From assembly GCA_964477035.1 (NCBI GenBank), contig CAYZCW010000003.1, positions 324,695-388,694 of the forward strand: a DNA stretch of 64,000 nucleotides. The letters run 5' to 3'. The notes beneath the pieces are model-generated. The model had not been told where the DNA came from and did not search any database. It saw nothing but the letters and a program-made list of their open reading frames with translations. Below, in pieces: positions 50,849 through 60,800 of this stretch. The DNA comes from SLSG01 sp964477035. Lineage in GTDB: Bacteria; Bacteroidota; Bacteroidia; Bacteroidales; UBA7960. Made by a program: the position numbers and the translations under genes. Position 1 is the first letter of the stretch. Every line of letters starts with the position of its first letter.

Positions 50849-51658
50849 TCAGGCGGGAAGCGGCTTCTGCATTAAAAACAGGTAATACCCGAACCGCCCC
50901 GAAGTAAACTTGTTGTAGGTCCCGGTCCCGATGGTCGCCGCAAACCGCAAGGCAAGCCGGCGAATCCAGACAGGTGCCAGTTTTCTTATCAGCTGGCGTT
51001 TCCGCTCATCATCAGCGGTCAGTGCCCTGATGACATACTCGGTAATTGTTTCCTCTTTAAGAAACAACAATCCCGAGGAGTCGAGTTGCTTTTTCAGCTC
51101 CTCCAGCTTGTACACATACCTGAAATCCGTGAACAAAAAATGGCCCCCGGGCCTTAAAAGCCGGTAGACCTCCTTCAGAAACAGGGACAAGTTGGAATAC
51201 CTGTGGGAGGATTCCACATTGAATACAGCGTCGAAGGAACCGTCCTCCAGGAAAGACAGGTTATGGGCATCCCCCTGGGCAAAAGACAGGCCATGATGGC
51301 GAAAAACCTGGTTACAGAAGCGGCTTGCAGGACCGGCCAGGTCCACACCGAGGGCCCTTCGCGGCGAGAAGGTTCTTGCCAGGTAGGCCAGCCCGCCTCC
51401 CCGTCCGGAGCCGACCTCCAGAATATCTTTGTTGGCCAGTTCCACATCGGACGCAAGCAGGTGGTACAGCTGGATGGAAAACCTGTTGGGTTCGTATTCG
51501 GGATCCAGCCTGAACTCCCGGTCCGGATGGCTGTAACCGTAATTCATGAAAAGGACTTCGGCATCCCGGTCCAGGTAATTCACATATTTGTACCAGAGCC
51601 GGAACAACCACCTTTTGATGGCATGATCCCCTGTTTTATATTTCCTGCCGTAACACAC
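50849..51658 (-). CDS. class I SAM-dependent methyltransferase
   Basis: Methyltransferase of 269 residues starting at GTG 51658. Motif I is ILEVGSGRGGGLAYLA (about 80-95), with the acidic loop GVDLAGP, then QGDAHNLSFLEDGSFDAVFNVESSHRY and VYRLLRPGGHFLFTDF. The layout is that of Methyltransf_11 proteins, and NVESSHRY with FLKEVYRLLRPGG resembles the phthiotriol dimycocerosate methyltransferase group. The substrate is probably a lipid or small molecule (inference). It is convergent with the barrel gene, separated by 7 bases. Confidence 0.88.
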   Translation of the reverse strand: MCYGRKYKTGDHAIKRWLFRLWYKYVNYLDRDAEVLFMNYGYSHPDREFRLDPEYEPNRFSIQLYHLLASDVELANKDILEVGSGRGGGLAYLARTFSPRRALGVDLAGPASRFCNQVFRHHGLSFAQGDAHNLSFLEDGSFDAVFNVESSHRYSNLSLFLKEVYRLLRPGGHFLFTDFRYVYKLEELKKQLDSSGLLFLKEETITEYVIRALTADDERKRQLIRKLAPVWIRRLALRFAATIGTGTYNKFTSGRFGYYLFLMQKPLPA

Positions 51659-51678
51659 AAATACTCAAGTCCTGAACC

Positions 51679-51686
51679 CAAAAATA
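51679..51686 (-). promoter_or_regulatory. Bacteroidota -7 element for the methyltransferase gene
   Basis: TATTTTTG on the minus strand fits TAnnTTTG, 20 bases before the GTG start. Confidence 0.4.
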
Positions 51687-51760
51687 CAGGCAACCCCCGG
51701 AATAAACACCTGTTTAACCTCTGATAAAGGTACGACAATTAATCCATGGTTGTTGTAGGA

Positions 51761-51794
51761 TTGATCCATATTTCGGGCCTAATTGATACTTTTG
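51761..51794 (+). promoter_or_regulatory. Bacteroidota promoter of xth
   Basis: TTG (51761-51763), 23-base spacer, TACTTTTG (51787-51794), ending 13 bases before the first ATG. The spacer is longer than the ideal 19. Confidence 0.45.
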
Positions 51795-51807
51795 TTAAAA
51801 ACCATCG

Positions 51808-52572
51808 ATGATGAAGATCATTTCCTATAACGTCAACGGCATCCGCTCGGCCATTGCCAAGGGGTTTTTACAGTGGCTGGAAGCAGAGGCACCCGATGTG
51901 GTCTGCCTGCAGGAGACCAAGGCCCAGCCGGAACAGGTACCCATCGGGGCGTTCGAATCACTGGGCTACCAGACATTCTGGCACTCGGCAGAGAAAAAAG
52001 GCTACAGCGGGGTGGCCATCCTGTCGAGGGTGGCCCCCGACCATGTGGAGACGGGCATGGGCATGCCGGTTTACGACAGCGAAGGAAGGGTTTTGCGGGC
52101 CGACTTTGGCGGCCTGAGCGTGATGAGTGTCTACCACCCCAGCGGCAGCAGCGGCGACCGCCGCCAGGCCTTCAAGATGGAATGGCTGGAGGACTTTCAC
52201 GATTACATCGGCGGGTTAAAGAAGGAACGGCCGCACCTGGTGGTGTCGGGCGATTTCAACATCTGCCACCGGCCCATCGACATCCACGACCCGGTACGCA
52301 ACGCCACCGTATCGGGTTTCCTGCCCGAAGAAAGGGAGTGGATCGGCCGCTTCCTTGACAGCGGCTTCATCGACAGCTTCCGACATTTCAACCAGCAGCC
52401 CCACCAATACTCCTGGTGGAGCTTCCGCGCCAACGCCCGCAGCCGGAATCTGGGCTGGCGCATCGACTACAACATGGTGAGCAGCCCCCTGAAAGCCCGG
52501 CTGAAAGGCGCCGGGATCATGCCACAGATAAAACATTCCGACCATTGTCCCGTTTGGGTCGAATTGGATTGA
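51808..52572 (+). CDS. xth: exodeoxyribonuclease III
   Basis: AP endonuclease/3'-5' exonuclease of base excision repair, 254 residues (the start may be the second Met at 51811). It has MKIISYNVNGIRSA, the metal-binding Glu in VVCLQETKAQ, GYSGVAILSR, SGDFNICHRPIDIHDP, RIDYNMVS and the C-terminal SDHCPVWVEL with the catalytic His. All ExoIII landmarks are in order and the length is usual. Confidence 0.97.
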   Translation: MMKIISYNVNGIRSAIAKGFLQWLEAEAPDVVCLQETKAQPEQVPIGAFESLGYQTFWHSAEKKGYSGVAILSRVAPDHVETGMGMPVYDSEGRVLRADFGGLSVMSVYHPSGSSGDRRQAFKMEWLEDFHDYIGGLKKERPHLVVSGDFNICHRPIDIHDPVRNATVSGFLPEEREWIGRFLDSGFIDSFRHFNQQPHQYSWWSFRANARSRNLGWRIDYNMVSSPLKARLKGAGIMPQIKHSDHCPVWVELD

Positions 52573-52749
52573 GGATTGTTTCCTTTTCTTTTTATTTTTG
52601 TCAGAGCCGGTTGCGTTCAACCGGACCCTGTTTTCAGGCTTTTGTCTAGTAAAAAGTTCTTATTGTCATCCTGAGTCCTTTAATCGTTCACGGACAGGTT
52701 ATAAAGGGATTGCAAATCACCTATACCCTAAACCAAAATCCAACACACC

Positions 52750-54204
52750 ATGAAGAAACTCAACCTTGCCCTTGACAATCTGGAAGAATGCCTGCCGGAC
52801 TCGTTCACCCAGGCGCAGAAGGCAAAAGCCAAAACGCTTTTTTACAAAGAACTGGCGCTGAGGGCCCACACTTTCTATAACGGCAAAATGCAGACCCTCC
52901 CCAAAGCCCCGGTTCTGGGGTTCAACTGGTTCAATGCCTGGTACACCCCGGGGGTCTCCAAAATCTCGACCACCATCCGCGACAACAACGACGCCTCCTA
53001 CGACCTGAGCAACCGCGGCAACCTGGTGGCCGTGATCAGCGACTCCACCCGGGTGCTGGGCGACGGCGACTGCACCCCCCCGGGGGGCATGGGCGTCATG
53101 GAAGGGAAGGCCTTTCTGATGAAGTACCTGGGCGGGGTGGACGCCATCGCCCTGTGCGTCGACAGCAAGGGAAAGGACGGCAAAAACGACCCCGAAAAAG
53201 TCATCGAGTTCACCAAGATGGTCCAGCACAGCTTCGGAGCGGTCAACCTGGAAGACATCTCCCAGCCGAACTGCTACCGGGTGCTGGATGTGTTGCGGGA
53301 GGAATGCGACATCCCCGTATGGCATGACGACGCCCAGGGTACGGCCTGTGTCACGCTGGCCGGGTTGATCAATGCCCTGAAGCTGGTGAACAAAAAGATG
53401 AACGAAGTCAGGATCGTTTATTTCGGGGCCGGGGCCTCCAACGCCACCATCGCCCGCATCGTGAACGCCGCCGGGGCCGACCCGGCAAAATCCGTCATGT
53501 TCGATTCGCGCGGTGCCCTGCACCGCAACCGCAGGGACATCGAAGAAGACAAGCGTTTTTACCGCAAGTGGGAACTCTGCCAGATCACCAATCCCGATTG
53601 CATCGAAACCATGGAGGAGGCGGTCAGGGGAGCCGACGTGCTCATCTCCCTTTCCAAACCGGGCCCCGATGTGGTGAAGCCCGAGTGGATCCAGTCCATG
53701 GGCACCAAGCCCATCGTGTTTGTCTGCGCCAACCCGGTGCCGGAAATCTACCCCTACGCCGCAAAAGAAGCCGGGGCTTACATCGTGGCCACGGGTAGGG
53801 GCGACTTTCCCAACCAGGTAAACAACTCCCTTGGCTTCCCGGGCATCCTCAAAGGGGCGCTGCTGGTACGCGCACGCAAGATCACCGACAACATGGCCAT
53901 CGCCGCCGCCGAATCCCTGGCGCGCTTCTCGGAAAAGCGCGGCATCGACCCGGAGAACATCACCGCCAAGATGGACGAGGCCGGCGTATTCCCCTATGAG
54001 GCCGCCGACGTGGCCATGCAGGCCATCAAGGACGGGGTGGCCCGCAAGGAGATGACCTGGCAGGAGGCCTTCGATCAGGCCAAGGCCGATATCGAGCACG
54101 CCCGCAAGACCACCCACTTCCTGGTGGACAACGGACTGATTCAGGCCCCGCCCCAGCAAATGCTGGATGAGGCTCTGAAAGCGGCGGTTGAAGCAGTCTC
54201 GTAA
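52750..54204 (+). CDS. NADP-dependent malic enzyme
   Basis: Oxidatively decarboxylates malate to pyruvate, supplying NADPH. The 484-residue short form lacks the C-terminal phosphotransacetylase domain of MaeB. It has YTPGVSKIS (catalytic Tyr), SDSTRVLGDGD, PPGGMGVMEGKAFLMKYLGG, NLEDISQPN, IPVWHDDAQGTA (metal-binding Asp), the NAD(P) motif YFGAGASNATIARI, VFVCANPVPEI and GRGDFPNQVNNSLGFPG. In Bacteroidota a malic enzyme gene often precedes ruvA-sprA, as here. Confidence 0.95.
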   Translation: MKKLNLALDNLEECLPDSFTQAQKAKAKTLFYKELALRAHTFYNGKMQTLPKAPVLGFNWFNAWYTPGVSKISTTIRDNNDASYDLSNRGNLVAVISDSTRVLGDGDCTPPGGMGVMEGKAFLMKYLGGVDAIALCVDSKGKDGKNDPEKVIEFTKMVQHSFGAVNLEDISQPNCYRVLDVLREECDIPVWHDDAQGTACVTLAGLINALKLVNKKMNEVRIVYFGAGASNATIARIVNAAGADPAKSVMFDSRGALHRNRRDIEEDKRFYRKWELCQITNPDCIETMEEAVRGADVLISLSKPGPDVVKPEWIQSMGTKPIVFVCANPVPEIYPYAAKEAGAYIVATGRGDFPNQVNNSLGFPGILKGALLVRARKITDNMAIAAAESLARFSEKRGIDPENITAKMDEAGVFPYEAADVAMQAIKDGVARKEMTWQEAFDQAKADIEHARKTTHFLVDNGLIQAPPQQMLDEALKAAVEAVS

Positions 54205-54215
54205 TTCGGACCTTG

Positions 54216-54240
54216 GCCAAAAACCAACTGCCAACGCCAC
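54216..54240 (+). repeat. short heptamer repeat before ruvA
   Basis: Three units (gccaaaa, accaact, gccaacg) and a partial ccac end against the ruvA ATG. Same family as at 4118. Confidence 0.7.
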
Positions 54241-54831
54241 ATGATCGCATTCATCGAAGGAACCCTCGCCGAAAAGAACCCCGCCTACCTGGTAATCAAC
54301 TGCCAGGGGGTGGGGTACTTGTTGCATATTTCCCTGCATACATTCTCGCGTCTGCCCGACCAGGGCATGGTGCGGGTGCATACGGTGCAGGTCATCAGAG
54401 AGGACGCCCACATCCTGTTCGGTTTTTCCGACGAAGAGGAAAAGGAGCTGTTCAAACAACTGATCACCGTGAGCGGCGTGGGTCCCAACACCGCGCGCAT
54501 GATCCTTTCCTCGCTGTCGCCGGCGGAGGTGACATCGGCCATCGTGAACGGCAACGCGACCATCCTCCAGGCGGTGAAAGGCATCGGCGCCAAGAGCGCC
54601 CAGCGCATTGTCGTGGACCTGCGCGACAGGCTGGGAAAGGACGGTTTTTCAAGGGGGGAAAATTTGATTTTAACAAACAATACTATACAGGAAGAAGCGT
54701 TATCAGCATTAGTGATGCTCGGTTTTACCAAAAACGCGGCAAGGAAAGCCATTGTCGACACCCTCAAAAAAAAGCAGGGCCAGGTTGTCACCGCGGAAGA
54801 ACTGGTGAAGGATGCATTGAAATCGATCTGA
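54241..54831 (+). CDS. ruvA: Holliday junction branch migration protein RuvA
   Basis: Tetrameric DNA-binding subunit of RuvAB, which moves Holliday junctions during recombination. The OB-fold domain I (MIAFIEGTLAEKNPAYLVINCQGVGYLL) is followed by two helix-hairpin-helix motifs (LITVSGVGPNTARMIL and AVKGIGAKSAQRIVVDL) and domain III, which contacts RuvB (EEALSALVMLGFTKNAARKAI). At 196 residues the length is usual. Confidence 0.97.
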   Translation: MIAFIEGTLAEKNPAYLVINCQGVGYLLHISLHTFSRLPDQGMVRVHTVQVIREDAHILFGFSDEEEKELFKQLITVSGVGPNTARMILSSLSPAEVTSAIVNGNATILQAVKGIGAKSAQRIVVDLRDRLGKDGFSRGENLILTNNTIQEEALSALVMLGFTKNAARKAIVDTLKKKQGQVVTAEELVKDALKSI

Positions 54832-54861
54832 GCCGATTTTCTTAACTACATTATTGAACTG

Positions 54862-57800
54862 GTGCAACTAAGGCGTTTTTCCGTTTCTTTCGTTTCGGCC
54901 TGTCTGATTGGCTTTTTGGGTTTGTCGGATGGGATGAACCGGAGCCACGGCGCACCCTGGGAGATGCAGGCCGAAGTTCAGGATACCCTGCGAACCACCG
55001 ACCCGGAGCTGCCTTTCCCCACAAGAGACCCCGACCCATACGACCTGCTGCCAAGGCCTTCCAGCAGGCTGTTTCTGCCAGATCCACCCAACATCACCAC
55101 CGAGATCACCTACGATCCGGCCACCGGCACCTACCTCAAAACACGCAAGGTGGGCAACCGCGTGATCGGCACCCCGGTGGCCATCAGCTTCGAGGATTAC
55201 CTCGAATACGATATGGAACGGGCCCTGCAGCAACACTGGCGGCAGCGCACCGCCCCGGAGGCGTTTCAGCGGCGCGAAGGGGTGATTCCGGAGATTTATG
55301 TAGGGGGAGAACTTTTTGACCGCATCTTTGGGGGCAGCACCATCGACATCCGGCCCACCGGATCGGCCGAACTGATTTTCGGGGTGCAGTCCAATAAACG
55401 GGAAGACCCGGCCCTGGACGAAAAAAGACGCACCACGACCAACTTCGACTTCCAGCAAAAGATCCAGCTGAACGTGCAGGCCAACATCGGCACCAAGATA
55501 GAGCTCGGGGCCAACTACAATACCGAGGCCACGTTCGATTTTGAGAACAAGATGAAGCTGGAGTACCGCGGCACGGAGGACGAGATCCTGCAGCTTGTGG
55601 AGGCCGGGGATGTGACCCTGCCCCTGTCGGGCACCCTGATCACCGGAACCCAGGGGTTGTTCGGTTTCAAGACCCAGCTGCGGTTCGGGAACACCACCGT
55701 GACCAGCGTGTTCTCCCAGCAGAAGACCGAGACATCCACCATCGAGGTGGCCGGAGGAGCCCAGGCCACCCAATTCGAGATCAAGGCGGACGCCTATGAG
55801 GAAAACCGCCATTTTTTCATCGGACAGTATTTTCGCAACCAGTACGACGAGGCCCTGTCGACCCTGCCGATTGTCAGCTCCTCGGTGAACATCAACCGCA
55901 TCGAGGTCTGGGTGACCAACGTGGGACCCGCCACCGAGAACAACCGCAACATCGTGGCTTTTTCCGACCTCGGAGAGTCGAACCCCCACAACCAGCAAAT
56001 CGGGAGCAGCGGCAACCCCGCCCCGTCCAACCAGTCGAACAGCCTCTACAACCAGATGGTCAACTCCCCTGCCCGCGAAATCACCCAGGTGAACAGCTTC
56101 CTGGGGCAGCAACCCCAGGGCTTTGTGTCGGGCGTGGACTATGAAAGTGTGGAGAATGCGCGCCTGCTGCGCCCCAACGAATACACCGTCAATCCCCAGC
56201 TTGGCTTCATCTCCCTCAACCAGGCCATCAACCCCGACCAGGTGCTTGCCGTGGCCTTCCAGTACACCATCATCGGGGACACCACCACTTACCAGGTGGG
56301 CGAGATGTCGGCCGATGTCAATGCGCCGGGTTCCCTGATCGTGAAGCTCCTCAAAGGGACCTCGGTGGACACCCGCCTGCCCATGTGGGACCTCATGATG
56401 AAGAATGTCTACAGCCTGGGCGCCTTCCAGATCAACTCCCAGGAGTTCCGGCTAAACATCCTGTATGAAAGCGAGGAGCTGGGTGTGCCCGTGGGATTTT
56501 TCAGCGAGGGTCCGCCCGACGTACAGGGCCAGCCACTGATCCGGGTCATGGGACTGGACCGACTGAATACCCAGTTGGATCCCATCCCCGACGGCATGTT
56601 CGACTTCGTGGACAATGCCGCCACCCAGGGCGGAACCATCCAGTCGCAGAACGGCCGCATCTACTTTCCCGTGGTGGAGCCCTTCGGCTCCCACCTTCGC
56701 AAGATGCTGGATGATGAGGAGCTGGGCGACAAGTATGCCTTTGACTCCCTGTATACCACCACCAAGTACCGGGCCCAGCAATACCCGGAGAGGAACCGCT
56801 TCCTCCTGGAGGGCTCCTACCGCTCGGCCTCCGGGTCCGACATCCCGCTCAACGCCATGAACATTCCCCCCGGCTCGGTGGTGGTGACCGCCGGCGGCAT
56901 CCCCCTGGTGGAGAATGTGGACTATACGGTCGACTACATCCTGGGGCGGGTGCGCATCACCAATGAGGGGGTGCTGAACTCGGGCACACCCATCCGCATC
57001 TCCCTGGAGAGCACCAGCCTGTTCAACCTGCAGACCAAGACGCTGATGGGGACCCACATCGACCACCGCATCAACGAGAATTTCAACATCGGGGGCACCA
57101 TCATGCGGCTGACCGAAAGGCCGCTGACGCAGAAGGTGAACTACGGGGACGAGCCCATCTCCAACACCATCTGGGGGCTGAACACGACCTACTCCACCCA
57201 GTCGCTGTTCATCACCCGCATGCTCGACTACCTGCCTTTTTACAGCTCCAACGCCCCTTCCCGCATCACCTTCAACGGGGAGTTCGCCCACCTGATCCCG
57301 GGCCACTCCCGACGCATCGGGTCGGCCGGCACCGCCTACATCGATGATTTCGAAGGCAGCAAATCGTCGATCGACCTGAAAACGGTCCAGAGCTGGCACA
57401 TTGCCAGCACCCCCCAGCACCAGGTCAACCCGGGCATGTTCCCGGAAGGGGCGCCCGGCACGGGACTGGCATTCCGGTTCAATGTGGCCCGCCTGGCATG
57501 GTATTATGTCGACCCCCTGTTCACACGCAACAACAACCTGACGCCGACGCATATCCGCAACGACCCCGATCAAAGGTCAAACCACTTCGTCAGGGAAGTG
57601 CTCGAAACCGAGATCTGGCCCAACAAAGAGAGTCCCACAGGCATCCCCACCCCCCTGGCCGTGCTGAACATGGCCTACTATCCGAGCGAGCGGGGCCCCT
57701 ACAATTTCGACAGCCGGCCCAGTCCTTTCAGCCGGGGCATGGCGCAGGACGGATCGCTCATCGGCCCGGAAACACGCTGGGGAGGCATCATGAGGGGCCT

Positions 57801-60800
57801 GCAGACGACCGACTTCGAGGCGGCCAACATCGAGTACATCGAATTCTGGATGATGGACCCCTTCGTGTACGATACGGAGCACAGCGGGGGCGACCTGTAC
57901 ATCAACCTGGGGGACGTCTCCGAGGATGTGCTGCGCGACGGACGCAAGGCGTTTGAGAACGGCCTGCCCGTCACGGAGCAGGTGGTGGGGGTGGACACCA
58001 CCATCTGGGGCAGGGTACCCACCACCCAGGCCATCGTGAACGCCTTCGACAACAACCCCCTGTCGCGCGAATTCCAGGATGTGGGGCTGGACGGCCTCGG
58101 CGTGGAGGACGAGCGCGAATTCTTTGCCGAGAACTTCCTGGACATCATCGCCGGCCTTTACGGCACCAACTCCCTGGCCTACCAGATGGCCTGGGAAGAC
58201 CCGTCGGGCGACCTGTTCCAGTACTACCGGGGGTCCAACCTGGACTCCGAAGAGGTGAGCATCCTGGACCGTTACAAGCGTTACAACGGGCTGGAGCGCA
58301 ACAGCCCCACCGCAGAACAGTCGCCCGAACCCTATCCGACTTCGGCCACCAACCTGCCCAACACAGAGGATGTCAACCGGGACGGCACCCTGAACGAAGC
58401 CGAGCGCTACTTCCAGTACCGGGTGAGCCTGCGTCCGGAAGACATGGTGCCCGGGAAAAACTATATCACGGACGTGATGGAAGCCTCGGTGCGCCTGGCC
58501 AACAACGAGGTGGAAACCGTGCGCTGGTACCAGTTCAAGATCCCCCTGCGCGACCCGGGCCGCCAGGTCATCGGCAACATACAGGACTTCAAGTCCATCC
58601 GCTTCATGCGCATGTTTTTCAAGAATTTCGAAGAACCCGTCATCGCCCGCTTCGCCACCCTGGAGCTGATCCGGGGCACCTGGCGCACCTATGAACGTTC
58701 CCTGCTCAGTGCCGGCGAGCACATCCCGGTCGACAACGAAGACACCTCTTTCGAGGTGTTCACCGTCAACATCGAAGAGAACGGCCAGCGACAGCCCGTA
58801 CCTTACGTGCTGCCGCCCGGCATCGAGAGGGAGATCGACCTGGGCACCACCACCCTGCAGCAGCGCAACGAGCAAAGCCTCTCCCTGCGCACCTTCCATC
58901 TCAAGGACGGGGATGCCAGGGCCGTATACAAGACAGCCAACCTGGACGTGCGGCAGTACCGCCGCCTCCGCATGTTTGCCCATGCCGAATCGGCCGGCGA
59001 AATGGATGAATTGCGAGACGGCGACCTGACCGTGTTCATCCGCCTGGGATCCGACTTCACCAACAACTATTATGAGTACGAGGTGCCCATGGAGGTGACC
59101 CCCTGGTCGCCGCGCACCTTCAACCCGGATGCCGTCTGGCCGGCAGCCAATGAGTTCGACATCGAATTTTCCAAGTTGCAGGAACTGAAACTGCAGCGCA
59201 ACACCTTGTCGCGCGAGCCCGAGTCAGGGGTGCAGATCAACCTGCCCTTCACCCGTTTCGATGAAGGCAACCGGATGACCATCGTGGGCACGCCCACCCT
59301 GAGCAACATCCAGGTGATCATGATCGGGGTACGCAACCCCAAAAAAACCTTCGGCACCCCCGAAGACGATGGCCAGCCCAAATCGGCCGAGATCTGGCTG
59401 AACGAGTTGCGATTGTATGAGTTCGAAGACCAGGGCGGCTGGGCAGCCAACGCCCGTCTGAACGCCACCCTGGCCGACCTGGGCAACCTGACCCTGGCCG
59501 GGTTCATGAGCACCCCCGGCTTCGGAAGCATCGAACAGAAGGTCAACCAGCGACAAAAGGAACAGGTTCTCTCGTACGATGTGGCGACCAACCTGCAGCT
59601 GGGACGGTTTTTCCCGGAAGACTACGGACTGCTCATTCCCTTGCATATCAGCTTCTCGGAGACGGTATCCAACCCGCAGTACAACCCGCTGAACCCGGAC
59701 ATCCTGTTCAAAGACGACCTGGAATCCTATGAGACCCGGGCCGAACGCGACTCCATCCGGCACCTGGCGCAGGATGTCACGCGAAGGCGCAGCATCAACC
59801 TCACCAATGTGACCAAGACCCGGACCAACCTGACGGCCCCGGCCAGGCCCTGGCACATAGAGAACTTCGACCTGACGTACGCCTTCACCGAGTTGTATTA
59901 CCGCAACATCGACGTGGAGTTCGACAGCCGCAAGCAGTGGCGCGGGGGCATCGGTTACAACTATTCCACCAGCCCGAAAAACATCACCCCCTTTGCCAGC
60001 GTGGGGCTCTTCCAGAACAATGCCTTCAGGCTGCTTCGCGACTTCAACTTCTATTACGCCCCGCGCTCCGTCTCGTTCCGCACCAGCATAGACCGTGGCT
60101 ATGCCGAGTCGCTCATGAGAAATAAAAGCACCGGTCTGATCATCCTGGAGCCCAACTATGTCAAGTCGTTCAACTGGAACCGTTTCTACGACATCCGTTT
60201 CGACCTGACCCGCGCGCTCCGGCTCGAATACACCGCCACGGCCAATGCCCGGGTGGACGAACCCGAGGGAAGGATCAACCGGGAGGACGAGGACTACCGG
60301 TGGAAACGGGATTCGATCTGGCAGAACATCCGCAGTTTCGGCCGGACCACCTTCTTCAACCACCGCATCAACCTGAACTACACCGTGCCCATCAACAAAC
60401 TGCCGCTGCTCGACTGGATCAATGTCACCACGGGGTATTCCGCCGACTTCGACTGGCGGGCCGCCCCCCTGTCGGCCACAGCCTTCGGCAACACGGTAGA
60501 GAACTCCCAGACCATGAGGGGTTCCGTCAACGCCAACCTGGTCAGTCTGTACAACAAGGTGGGCTTCCTGAGGGACGTGAACCAGCGCACCCAGGGACGC
60601 CCCCAGACCCAGCAGCAGCGCCCCGGAGTGCCGGCCAGGCCGCAGCAGCAACAGGAGGAGGATGAGCGGCCCGATTACTTCCAGAAGGTGACCGACGGTT
60701 TCCTGCGCATCCTGATGGGGTTCCGCAACATCTCCGTCACTTACAGCGAAAGCAACGGCACCCGCCTGCCCGGCTTCCTGCCTTCGCCCACGGCCCTGGG